A DNA stretch of 64,000 nucleotides from Vibrio tapetis subsp. quintayensis (GTDB lineage: Bacteria; Pseudomonadota; Gammaproteobacteria; Enterobacterales; Vibrionaceae). Where the stretch lies: NCBI RefSeq assembly GCF_030409945.1, contig NZ_JAUFQV010000025.1, positions 144,318 to 208,317 of the forward strand, in the 5' to 3' direction. The notes below the pieces were generated by a model. That model was given only the letters and a program-made list of their open reading frames with translations. It was not told where the DNA came from and made no database searches. Positions 55,419 to 64,000 of this stretch are shown here, piece by piece. A program made the translations under genes and the position numbers. The stretch's first letter is position 1. The number at the start of each line of letters is the position of its first letter.

Positions 55419-58400
55419 CTAATCCCACTTGAATGCATCACGAGATAAAAGCTCTGATACGATATCAGCCGACGACGATACCCCAGATAAACCAAAGGCT
55501 CCCACGTCACCAACGTGTACATCAATGGTTTGAGTTAAGCCGGTTTCTGGCGTCACAACGAGCTCAATCGTCTCATTGTCTGATCCGATAGACGCATTTA
55601 CGTGAGTGAGGAGATTTGTTAGATCAGTTCCATCAATTGCGTCTGGGAGAATGTCTCTAAAATCAAGTTTATCACCGCCAGCCAACTCGAAATCAGAGAC
55701 TTCATCATGGCCAGCAACCGAGTTCGTTTCACCTTGATGCCAAATGAAAATATCATTTCCAGAGCCGCCAGTGAGGATATCATCCCCTTCCCCCCCAGTG
55801 AGGAAGTCATCTCCCTTAAGCCCATACAAACTATCTGAGCCTCCTGTTCCTGTGACAGAGTTTGCTGAGTCATCTCCTATGTGTTCAGAGACTTTTAACG
55901 TCCCGTTTCCAAGCATACGTATGATTTGGTCAGCACTCGACAAAGCTGAAGCATTTGGGTAATCAAGCAACGTATTCAGATTCATCGATTCAAATTCAAT
56001 GGCTTGAATCACGCCAGATCCATCATTTATCGACAACAAAACATCTGAACCTGATTCAACTAATGAAATGCTGCTGGTCAACGCGTTTAAGTTTGCTAAC
56101 GAGTCTGCAGACACGATGCCACTAATATCAATGCTATCATTCGTTGCATCAAATTCACGGATAATGTCTCGCCCAGGAAGTCCGTTGACTAGCCCCAAAG
56201 AACCTGAAAGCCATACAAACGTGTCTTGAGGGCCAGCAGAAGAACCGAGTGGATCACCAAACATAACTTCATTGTTGGCCGTCCCAGTTAGGATGTCAGC
56301 GCCTATTGTCACCACCCCATCATAGAAAGCACCGTCGACATCTATCGTTACCGTTTCTTGAGTCACGGCTCCATGAGTATCTGTCACCTGAATGGTAAAG
56401 ATCTCCTGACCCGATGATCCAGCGTTCAAGGATGTTGCGCCCGGCTTTGATTCATCAATGTTGTACGTCCAGGCTCCAGTTTGATCAATCGACAACGTAC
56501 CGTACGTGCCTTCTTGATCGACAATGGACCAAACTAAGTCGGTATTATTGCTATCTGCATCAGAAGCCGTGAAGCTACCTAGGGCCTGTGTTGTATAACC
56601 AACAATCGCATTACCCGCCGCTATTACACTTGTTATTTGTGGTGCATCGTTTCGTCCTGTTACTTCGATAGAGACTGTTTGATTCTTAGTTGCACCGCTA
56701 GGATCGGAAACCTGAACAACAAATAACTCACTATCTGTTTCACCCTGCCCTAGAGCATCACTACCTGGAAGAGTGTTATCTATTTGATACTCCCAATTAC
56801 CAGTCAATTGATTGAGAACAAAATGTCCATATTGGCCTTCAGCACTTCCGACGATTGTCCATGTGTGAGTATCGTTTGTATCCGTATCAACGGCGCTTAG
56901 CGAACCACCAACGTGAGCCACAGCATCTTGAGTCGTCGACGTTGACGTATCTCCAGAAATAGAAGGAAGATCATTCGAGCCAGAAACGTCTATCGTTACC
57001 TCTTTTGTCACTGTATCTGTCCCATCAAACAAGGTGATAGTAAACGTATCTTGCTCCGTTTGACCTTGCGCTAAGCCTTGTACTGCTGGAGATGAATTTG
57101 CCAACGTATAGGTCCACTGACCATTAGCATCAACAGTTAAGCTCCCATAAGTACCTGCGCCGCCCCCTTGAACATCCCAGGTGTGGCTGTCATTTACATC
57201 AATATCGGTAAAATCCAAATTACCTTGTTGTGTAGCGGTTCCATCTTCAACGACGCTTCCTGTTGTTGGGCCCGTTATAATAGGAAGATCGTTGGTACCA
57301 TTAACGGTTATCGTCACATCTTGAGTATGGCTAACGTTGTGTTGATCGGTGACTTTCACTTGGTAGGTAATGTCAATCGATTCACCATTACCAAGCGCTT
57401 GGATATCGCTATGAGTATTTGTCAGGTTAAAGCTCCACTTACCATTTTGATCAAGCGACATATCGCCATATGGTGAGGTATTGCTTAGCAACGTCCATTT
57501 ATGTGTGTCTGCCGTTTGAAGAACGTCTGGGTCGCCAGTTTCCAGTTGACCCGTTAGCATGGTATTTGTATCTTCATTGGCATCTGCAGTAAGATTACCC
57601 GATATTTCAGGAGCATCATTCTCGCCATTGATAGTAATATCAACCGAAATTGTGTCCGTTCCTCCAAAGGCATCCATCACTGTAATTATTGCGGTATCCG
57701 TAATGCTCGAACCTTTCGCTAGGCTATTTACCGTCACATTATCGCTGTCAATCGTGTAAATCCACACACCTGTTGTCGGATTAACAACCAAGGCGCCATA
57801 ACTCGCCGAAGTAGTGACGCTATAGCTGTGACTGTCACTTTCATCGAGATCGCTAGTTACTAAGTTTCCAGTCGCCGTCAGGGTTTGGGTTTCTGAAACA
57901 ACCCCCGTAGAGTCACCGGATACTTCTGGTCGATCATTTGTGCCCTTTATTTCAATGGTCACGGTTTCTCGAGTGGTAACACCAAAGCTGTCCACCGCTG
58001 TGACAATAAAGCTTTCCGTTACAATGTCACTCGGTGATAACTCCTGCACATGTGGCTGCGTGTTGTATAAACTGTATGTCCAATCACCGTCACTCGTTAT
58101 TTCAAACTGGCCATATGTGCCTTGAAGTGCATTGCCACCACTGGCTGTTTTGGCGATGAAGCTTGCAGTGTCATCCGTATTAGATTCAACGGCGACTAAG
58201 TTGCCTGTTGTCACTACCGCGGTATCTTCAACTGAATCTCCGGTTAGATCGCCAGTAATAACCGGCTCAAGGTTCGACCCAGCTATCGTAATGGTTACAG
58301 GCTTAACAGACTCTAACCCCAGAGCATCGACCACTTTGACATTGAATATATCTGTGAGTGTCTCGGTTTCGCCTAGATTCTTAACCGCGTCGATGCTTTT

Positions 58401-61400
58401 ATCTAGCTCGTAGCGATATTGCCCTGTTACAGGATCTAGAATCAGCTTACCGTACGTTCCATTTTGTTCGTTAGCCGTCGTTTCATCTGGTAGGCTCCAA
58501 GTATGGGTATCTGTTGCATCAACGTCACCATCATTCAAATTACCCACTATTTGACTATCATCATCTGTATTGCTGATGGTAGCGGCCAATTCGCCAGTAA
58601 TGTTAGGCCCATCATTCGAGCCATTAACGACGACGTTGATCTGCATTTTAACGGGATCACCGTTACTATCGACGGTCGTTTTACCAAACTCATCCACAAC
58701 AACAACTTCAAATATCTCGGTTAATGATTCACCCACATTTAGTTGATCAACGGCAGGAACCGAGCTATTTAAATTGTACGTCCAATCACCAGACTCATTT
58801 AACGTCAGTGTTCCATAATCACCAGCCCCCGACGCCAAATGCCAAGCAGGAGCCCCTAATTCTGCGGGTGCCACTAATGTGCCCGATTTTGAAATATCAG
58901 TGTCTTCAGTGACGTTCACGGTCTCTACGACTGGATCAGAGATTTCGACGTCGTCCGCTGTACCTTTAATATCAATAGTGATGGTTTGCGTACCGGTATC
59001 GTTAGCCTCTCCTGATGAATCCTTCACCTCAACAGAAAAAGTATCTTGCAATGTTTCGCCATGATCAAGAGCTTGAACTGTCGCGTTGTTATTATCCAGA
59101 ATGTAATCCCAACGACCAGTGATAGGGTTTAATTCAAGGTGTCCGTACAATCCTTGAACGATGTTATCGCCATCTGTATCTGCTGATAATGACCAGGTAT
59201 GACTATCACCATTATCGTTATCATCAACTAACAACTGACCCGATTCTGATGTTAGCGCATCCTCGGTAACCGACCCTGAGATTTGTCCGGTCACCGACGG
59301 TTGATCGTTTGGTGTCCCACCGCCTCCAGGGCCTGTGCCATCGTCTGCTCCCAACACTGTGATCACCACTGGATACGTAGCAGACACACCGCCAGCCGTA
59401 TCTTTGGCTGTCACATAAAAGGTGTCTGTTGCTGAATCCCCTGCGACAAGGCCACTCGCTGCAGGTTTAGAATCGTCCAGTACAAATGTCCAAATGCCAT
59501 TAGAATCTATGGTCAATTGGCCATAAGATCCATCGACTGGCGAGACATTCCACTCACTAACCGTATCAAGTACATCAACATCGGTCGCGTATACCATGCC
59601 TTGGGTCGTTTCCCATGTGCTGTCTTTCGCTACCCGACCGGTATCCTCACCTAAAACGATGGGTAAATCATTAGTCCCTTGAATTGTGATAGTCAGAGGT
59701 TGATTCACCACTCCACCAAATTCATCAAACGCATGAACGTTAAATACTTCTGTGTGGGTTTCTCCTTCGCGCAAACCTTGTACGTTTTCTGAATTGTTAT
59801 CGACTACATACGACCACACGCCAGCATCACTAATAGTCAAAGTGCCTAAGTTACCCGTTATCGTCGCACCGATAAATTTAACGGTGTCTACGGCGTCTGT
59901 ATCGGTTCCACTCGCTACATCCGTGTCGATGTCTGCTGATGTAATTGTGCCTGACAATGGACTAGCGGTAACATCCTCTTCGAATGTCGCTGTAGTATCA
60001 CCGCCTAATGTTGGCTTATCATTCGTCCCTTGAATCGTCACGACAACGTTTTTCGACGCGGTTAAACCTGCTGAATCTGTCACCGTTACAGTAAAGGTTT
60101 CTGTAATGGAGGTGGTGGGCGATAAAGCTTGGATTGCAGGCGCATTCATATCGGTTACGGTATATGTCCAAACACCTGCAGAATTGATGATGAGATTACC
60201 GTAAACACCGGTGGCATCATCTATGCTCCAACTCGACGTATCATGTACATCTGGGTCGCCGGATTTTAGTTTTCCAGACACAGATGTCGCACCGTCTTCA
60301 GTGATTGTGCCTGTAACATTCGAGCCTACGAGAGTCGGCGCATCGTTTGTTCCGGTGATCGTCACTTCAACTTGTGCGGTGCTGACCTGGCCAAAGCTAT
60401 CACTTACTTGAACTGTAAATGTATCAGTAACGATATCGCCGTTATCTAAGCCATTTACAGCAGAAGCTGTGTCATTTAACACAAATGTCCACTTGCCATT
60501 CACATCTATTGACATGGTTCCGTACGTGCCTGTTGGCTCAACGATCAACCAATCATGGCTGTCAGACCCATCAGGATCACCCGAATCTAACTGGCCAATC
60601 ACCTTATTATCGACTCCAGAGACTCCTGTGCCGACAAGTTCGGTAATGGTGCCGGTTTCATCGCCAACAATCAGCGGGGAAGTATTGGTACCGACAACAT
60701 TAATAGTGATGACTTGAGTGTCTGTTCCGCCATTTCCATCTGAGACTTCTATCGTGAACGGATCATTCACGACTTCACCAGCATCTAGCGCAACGGTTTC
60801 TGTTTTTGTAGAGTCAAGCGTATAAGTCCACATCCCAGTCGTTTCATCAATACTTAATGTGCCATACGTACCTAATAACGATCCCGAAAGGCCTGTTCCG
60901 GTTTGAACTTTCCAGCTATGGGAATCTGTTGTATCAACGTCCAATGCAACCAATTTACCGCTGGTTTCCTGTTGACCAGATACGGCTTCTATAACCGTTC
61001 CTGAGTTGGGGCCTGTGATAGTCGGATCATCATTATTACCGTTTATCGTCACCACGATATTCTTTTCAGTTTTCGCTCCGTGACTGTCTTCTACGGTCAC
61101 CCGGAAAGTCTCGGTGAGTGTTTCACTATCAGCCAAAGCTTGAACTTGAGCTTTTGTATTGTCTAATGTGTATGTCCAATCACCCGCAGGCGTCAACACA
61201 AGCTCACCATATCGGCCTGAAGGATTGAGTGCTTCATATACATGAGTATCATCCGCATCGACATCACCATCAGTTAATACCCCAGTTACAATCAAGCCAA
61301 TATCTTCAGTAGCATCCCCCGTCAAGTCGCCTTCTAATGTTGGTATGTCATTGGTACCAAAAATAGACACTTTGACCGTTTTCGTTTTTGATGCTCCTTC

Positions 61401-64000
61401 CTGGTCTTCAACCTTCACTTGATACGATTCAATCACTTTGTCACCAGCATCCAGATGTTGGGCTGCGCCATTGTTTAACGTAAACGTCCATTTTCCTGTC
61501 GCCGATAATACAAATGTTCCCAAGCTTGAGGCAGGCGAAGACACCACTGTCCAAGTATGAGTATCCCCTACATCTTTATCTCCGTGATAAAGCTGTTTTG
61601 TTACACTCAGTGTGCCATCTTCAGTCACATCCCCTCTTCGGGAACCCCTTAATCTAGGTGCATCGTTTGTCCCTGTAATGGTGATACTTATTAGCTGAGT
61701 ATCAGTACCACCTTTCCCATCGTCTACAATAATAGTGAAAAAATCTTTTTTGGTATCGCCTTCACCAATCCGCTGGACACGATTACTGCCGTTGTTCAGG
61801 TTATATGTCCATTCACCATTCGCATCGATAGACAAGCTACCAAAATTACCAACACCTCCGCCACTCACCGACCACGAGTGATCATCAATAACATCGACAT
61901 CCGCTACTGCTAAAGTGCCAGTAGCAGTATAGGTAGTATCTTCTTTGACGTTACCCGATGAGTCACCTGAAATAGTCGGTTGGTCATTATCACCCTTGAT
62001 GGTAATCGTAACGCTTTGATTAGTAATACCACCGTAGGTGTCTGCTACTTTGATGTTAAATATTTCTGTAACCGTTTCATTTTCTGCTAGCTTTTGAGCT
62101 TCTGCGTTATCTAAGGTATATACCCACTTTCCTGTCGATGGGTTAAATGAAAACAAGCCGTAAGGCGTATCAGTAGCGCTTGTCAAAGTCATCGTGACGG
62201 AGTCAGGAACATCAGCATCCGATGCGACTATGGTTCCATCAACGGATAAAATCGTATCTTCCTCAACCACCCCAACGACGTCGCCTGTAACCGCTGGCAG
62301 ATCATTGGTTCCTGTGACAGTTAAGTTGATGACCTGTTCAACAAACCCACCATGGTTATCACTTAAGCGAACGGTAAAAGATTCACTCACAACTTCACCT
62401 TGATGTAACGAGTCCACGCGGGTGCTCACTAGGGTATAAGTCCACAACCCATTTTGGTCGATAGACAAATCTCCATAGGTACCTGTTCCTCCACCATTCA
62501 CAGCCCAAGACAAGGTGTCTAACAAATCAATATCATCAAACACTAACTGACCCGTTGCCACAGTCGTCACGTCTTCGACAGTCGCTCCCGATGTCACACC
62601 AGAGGTAATAACGGGGGTATCGTTGTCACCCTTAATAGTGACCGTAACAACTTGAGTATCGGTTAAATCTCCATCACTGACTTGAATCGTAAAGGTATCT
62701 GTTACAAATTGGCCTTCTGACAATGACTGTACAACGGTATCGTTATTATTCAGGACATAAGTCCACTTGCCATTCGCATCCAAAGAAAAACTACCGTAAG
62801 TCGGAGTTCCAGTTGTGAGATTCGTCCACGTCATATCAGATGACACATCGTGGTCAGGATCGCTCACAACTAAGGTTCCTGTCGTTTGATAACTCGGGGT
62901 GTCCTCTTCAAGCGAGCCCGTTACACCGACTGCCGAATTGATAACCGGAGCATCGTTGGTACCCTGAATAATGATTTCAACCGAGCTTGGCGTGCCATCT
63001 ATAGAGGTGATATTGAAAGTGTGTCGAACTTCATCTCCAACTTGCATTGAATCAAACGCGCTATTAGCAAGAAAAGACCAATTACCATTCGATAACAAAG
63101 TTAGAGTGCCAATAGGCCCTGAAACCGTTGCAGGCGTAAAGGTGTTATCTGGGTTATCAACATCGTCGCTGGTTAATGTGCCTGTAGAGGTGAGCGCTGC
63201 ATCGGTTTCAGCGAGTACTTTATTCACGGAAGAAACTGTCGCGGAATCGTTCGTACCCGTAACAGTAATAGTTAATGTTGTTGTATCTGTGCCACCGGCC
63301 TCATCGGTCACTGTCACAGGGACAACGACTTCAAGTATTTCGTTTTCAGAAAGAAAGTCGTAACTACTTGCATCAAATATGTAGCTGCCATCCGTATTAA
63401 GTGTCAGCCCAGCAGCGGTACTAGTTGTTGTAAAGCTAAGTGAATTACCTACTGGAAGATCTACATCACTCGCCGTGACATGACCCGCGATCATACTATC
63501 TTCAACAACGGCATCAACTTTAGCGACCGCGACCGGGTCATCGTTCGTACCTGTTATTGTGATGGTTAACAATGTCGTATCAGTACCACCAGATTCATCA
63601 GTGACGGTAACAGGTACAATAATATCCAGCTTCTCGTTTTTAGATAAACTGTCGTAGCTAGACGCATCAAATGTATATGAACCATCAGAGTTAAACGTTA
63701 ATCCTGTGGCTGTCGACGTTGTCGTAAACGTTAGATTACTACCCGATGGCAAATCGACATCCGACGCGGTTACAACACTATTTAAAATCGCGTCTTCAAG
63801 TACATCGGCAGTGGCAATGTTTGCCACAGGATCGTCATTCGTACCTGTAATGGTAATGGTCAGCGTTGTGATGCCTGTCCCGCCAGCTTCATCGGTGACA
63901 GTGACAGGCACAACAATATCTAGCGTTTCGTCTTTGGATAAACTGTCATAACTAGACGCATCAAAACTATAGCTTCCATCAGAGTTAAACGTTAACCCTG
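55419..64000 (-). CDS. Giant VCBS-repeat, RTX-type secreted protein (partial, 5' end off window)
   Basis: The frame is open from the right edge to the stop at 55419, giving more than 2,850 residues. Most is an array of about 23 VCBS/cadherin-like repeats of roughly 100-110 residues, each opening with a GTNDxP-type motif and ending in a WTY-LxNG-VQxL core. A tail follows with RTX nonapeptides (GLKGDDFLTGGEGDDILTGG; calcium-binding) and a C-terminal type I secretion-like region ending DAFKWD. Such proteins are exported by a TolC-type ABC system and serve as large surface adhesins or biofilm proteins. The N-terminus and secretion genes lie outside the window. Confidence 0.93.
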   Translation of the reverse strand, partial: GLTFNSDGSYSFDASSYDSLSKDETLDIVVPVTVTDEAGGTGITTLTITITGTNDDPVANIATADVLEDAILNSVVTASDVDLPSGSNLTFTTTSTATGLTFNSDGSYTFDASSYDSLSKNEKLDIIVPVTVTDESGGTDTTLLTITITGTNDDPVAVAKVDAVVEDSMIAGHVTASDVDLPVGNSLSFTTTSTAAGLTLNTDGSYIFDASSYDFLSENEILEVVVPVTVTDEAGGTDTTTLTITVTGTNDSATVSSVNKVLAETDAALTSTGTLTSDDVDNPDNTFTPATVSGPIGTLTLLSNGNWSFLANSAFDSMQVGDEVRHTFNITSIDGTPSSVEIIIQGTNDAPVINSAVGVTGSLEEDTPSYQTTGTLVVSDPDHDVSSDMTWTNLTTGTPTYGSFSLDANGKWTYVLNNNDTVVQSLSEGQFVTDTFTIQVSDGDLTDTQVVTVTIKGDNDTPVITSGVTSGATVEDVTTVATGQLVFDDIDLLDTLSWAVNGGGTGTYGDLSIDQNGLWTYTLVSTRVDSLHQGEVVSESFTVRLSDNHGGFVEQVINLTVTGTNDLPAVTGDVVGVVEEDTILSVDGTIVASDADVPDSVTMTLTSATDTPYGLFSFNPSTGKWVYTLDNAEAQKLAENETVTEIFNIKVADTYGGITNQSVTITIKGDNDQPTISGDSSGNVKEDTTYTATGTLAVADVDVIDDHSWSVSGGGVGNFGSLSIDANGEWTYNLNNGSNRVQRIGEGDTKKDFFTIIVDDGKGGTDTQLISITITGTNDAPRLRGSRRGDVTEDGTLSVTKQLYHGDKDVGDTHTWTVVSSPASSLGTFVLSATGKWTFTLNNGAAQHLDAGDKVIESYQVKVEDQEGASKTKTVKVSIFGTNDIPTLEGDLTGDATEDIGLIVTGVLTDGDVDADDTHVYEALNPSGRYGELVLTPAGDWTYTLDNTKAQVQALADSETLTETFRVTVEDSHGAKTEKNIVVTINGNNDDPTITGPNSGTVIEAVSGQQETSGKLVALDVDTTDSHSWKVQTGTGLSGSLLGTYGTLSIDETTGMWTYTLDSTKTETVALDAGEVVNDPFTIEVSDGNGGTDTQVITINVVGTNTSPLIVGDETGTITELVGTGVSGVDNKVIGQLDSGDPDGSDSHDWLIVEPTGTYGTMSIDVNGKWTFVLNDTASAVNGLDNGDIVTDTFTVQVSDSFGQVSTAQVEVTITGTNDAPTLVGSNVTGTITEDGATSVSGKLKSGDPDVHDTSSWSIDDATGVYGNLIINSAGVWTYTVTDMNAPAIQALSPTTSITETFTVTVTDSAGLTASKNVVVTIQGTNDKPTLGGDTTATFEEDVTASPLSGTITSADIDTDVASGTDTDAVDTVKFIGATITGNLGTLTISDAGVWSYVVDNNSENVQGLREGETHTEVFNVHAFDEFGGVVNQPLTITIQGTNDLPIVLGEDTGRVAKDSTWETTQGMVYATDVDVLDTVSEWNVSPVDGSYGQLTIDSNGIWTFVLDDSKPAASGLVAGDSATDTFYVTAKDTAGGVSATYPVVITVLGADDGTGPGGGGTPNDQPSVTGQISGSVTEDALTSESGQLLVDDNDNGDSHTWSLSADTDGDNIVQGLYGHLELNPITGRWDYILDNNNATVQALDHGETLQDTFSVEVKDSSGEANDTGTQTITIDIKGTADDVEISDPVVETVNVTEDTDISKSGTLVAPAELGAPAWHLASGAGDYGTLTLNESGDWTYNLNSSVPAVDQLNVGESLTEIFEVVVVDEFGKTTVDSNGDPVKMQINVVVNGSNDGPNITGELAATISNTDDDSQIVGNLNDGDVDATDTHTWSLPDETTANEQNGTYGKLILDPVTGQYRYELDKSIDAVKNLGETETLTDIFNVKVVDALGLESVKPVTITIAGSNLEPVITGDLTGDSVEDTAVVTTGNLVAVESNTDDTASFIAKTASGGNALQGTYGQFEITSDGDWTYSLYNTQPHVQELSPSDIVTESFIVTAVDSFGVTTRETVTIEIKGTNDRPEVSGDSTGVVSETQTLTATGNLVTSDLDESDSHSYSVTTSASYGALVVNPTTGVWIYTIDSDNVTVNSLAKGSSITDTAIITVMDAFGGTDTISVDITINGENDAPEISGNLTADANEDTNTMLTGQLETGDPDVLQTADTHKWTLLSNTSPYGDMSLDQNGKWSFNLTNTHSDIQALGNGESIDITYQVKVTDQHNVSHTQDVTITVNGTNDLPIITGPTTGSVVEDGTATQQGNLDFTDIDVNDSHTWDVQGGGAGTYGSLTVDANGQWTYTLANSSPAVQGLAQGQTEQDTFTITLFDGTDTVTKEVTIDVSGSNDLPSISGDTSTSTTQDAVAHVGGSLSAVDTDTNDTHTWTIVGSAEGQYGHFVLNQLTGNWEYQIDNTLPGSDALGQGETDSELFVVQVSDPSGATKNQTVSIEVTGRNDAPQITSVIAAGNAIVGYTTQALGSFTASDADSNNTDLVWSIVDQEGTYGTLSIDQTGAWTYNIDESKPGATSLNAGSSGQEIFTIQVTDTHGAVTQETVTIDVDGAFYDGVVTIGADILTGTANNEVMFGDPLGSSAGPQDTFVWLSGSLGLVNGLPGRDIIREFDATNDSIDISGIVSADSLANLNALTSSISLVESGSDVLLSINDGSGVIQAIEFESMNLNTLLDYPNASALSSADQIIRMLGNGTLKVSEHIGDDSANSVTGTGGSDSLYGLKGDDFLTGGEGDDILTGGSGNDIFIWHQGETNSVAGHDEVSDFELAGGDKLDFRDILPDAIDGTDLTNLLTHVNASIGSDNETIELVVTPETGLTQTIDVHVGDVGAFGLSGVSSSADIVSELLSRDAFKWD
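55735..55850 (-). other. RTX nonapeptide calcium-binding block
   Basis: Consecutive GGxGxDxx-type units lie in the C-terminal tail of the giant protein (GLKGDDFLTGGEGDD and GGSGNDIFIW). These bind calcium outside the cell and mark type I secretion substrates. Confidence 0.88.
56335..64000 (-). repeat. Array of about 23 VCBS repeats
   Basis: By counting GTND/GxND starts I find 23 repeat boundaries, with an average spacing of about 325 bases. The three nearest the right edge have a 300-base spacing and are markedly alike (for example FDASSYD appears in several), whereas inner ones are more diverged. A Gly-Pro-rich linker interrupts the array near 59306-59360. Confidence 0.88.

Noticed and set aside
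62971..63363. Plus-strand ORFs antisense to the giant VCBS gene
   Set aside because: They repeat with the period of the array, have Ser/Val/Thr-rich translations mirroring the other strand and lack ribosome sites; they are shadows of the coding repeats.

Overview
The window reads as a chromosomal segment of a marine gammaproteobacterium of the Vibrionaceae, most likely a Vibrio. The CAI-1 quorum-sensing pair cqsA/cqsS, the hutA-hutZXW / tonB-exbBD-hutBCD haem cluster, fabV, an OLD-family ybjD gene, uhpABCT and a giant VCBS/RTX protein point that way, and the accessory-rich gene mix suggests chromosome II. That placement is inferred from gene content remembered from known vibrios, not from a database search. 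No rRNA, tRNA, CRISPR array, transposase or integrase was seen.

Layout. 1-6.6 kb: ybbA (cut by the window edge) and tesA start divergently on one shared CATG; then fabV, a GAF/degenerate-GGDEF/EAL protein and an ABC-class ATPase of unknown role. 6.6-11.3 kb: a 31-residue membrane microprotein, a cytoplasmic-looking 5'-nucleotidase-type phosphatase, ybjD followed by eight tandem copies of an 8-bp repeat, and a DUF1097 membrane protein. 11.4-16.7 kb: a LysR regulator divergent from a FocA-type channel fused to CBS domains, the yceJ-yceI pair, a DUF2164 protein and an unknown protein. 17-25 kb: the hexose-phosphate uptake system uhpT-uhpA-uhpB-uhpC, flanked by two paralogous EAL-only proteins, plus the ribosome-assembly GTPase YlqF. 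25-36 kb: a COG0523 metal-chaperone GTPase with a structured, terminator-ended leader or small RNA upstream, a ClC antiporter, a TDT-family exporter, convergent cqsA and cqsS, acetate kinase and a GGDEF-EAL protein. 36-40 kb: an outer-membrane barrel gene, a C10 tract beside a TyrR-like box, phhA-phhB and an exporter ABC protein. 40-49.7 kb: the haem locus. 49.8-54.7 kb: manA, a small unknown ORF, an RluA-type pseudouridine synthase with a long N-terminal extension, cobS and cobC. 54.8-55.2 kb: a decayed GFA/CENP-V-type gene. 55.4 kb to the end: the C-terminal portion (over 2,850 residues) of a giant VCBS-repeat protein with RTX nonapeptides, running off the right edge.

How the genes fit together. 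The haem locus is a complete uptake and breakdown route: HutA imports haem with energy from TonB-ExbB-ExbD, HutBCD moves it across the inner membrane, and HutZ/HutX/HutW handle and degrade it. A Fur-like site lies between the divergent hutW and tonB. UhpC senses external hexose phosphate and signals through UhpB and UhpA to uhpT. CqsA makes and CqsS senses CAI-1. Four genes carry c-di-GMP turnover domains (at 2.9, 17.0, 24.4 and 34.4 kb) within 33 kb, in the same window as a giant adhesin-like protein of the kind such signalling often controls.

Most of the window is ordinary conserved gene content. The parts most worth a second look are the FocA-CBS fusion with an internal ribosome-binding site, the two simple-sequence tracts, the unassigned structured RNA upstream of the COG0523 gene, the membrane microprotein, the CqsS ligand-specificity residue and the decayed GFA gene.
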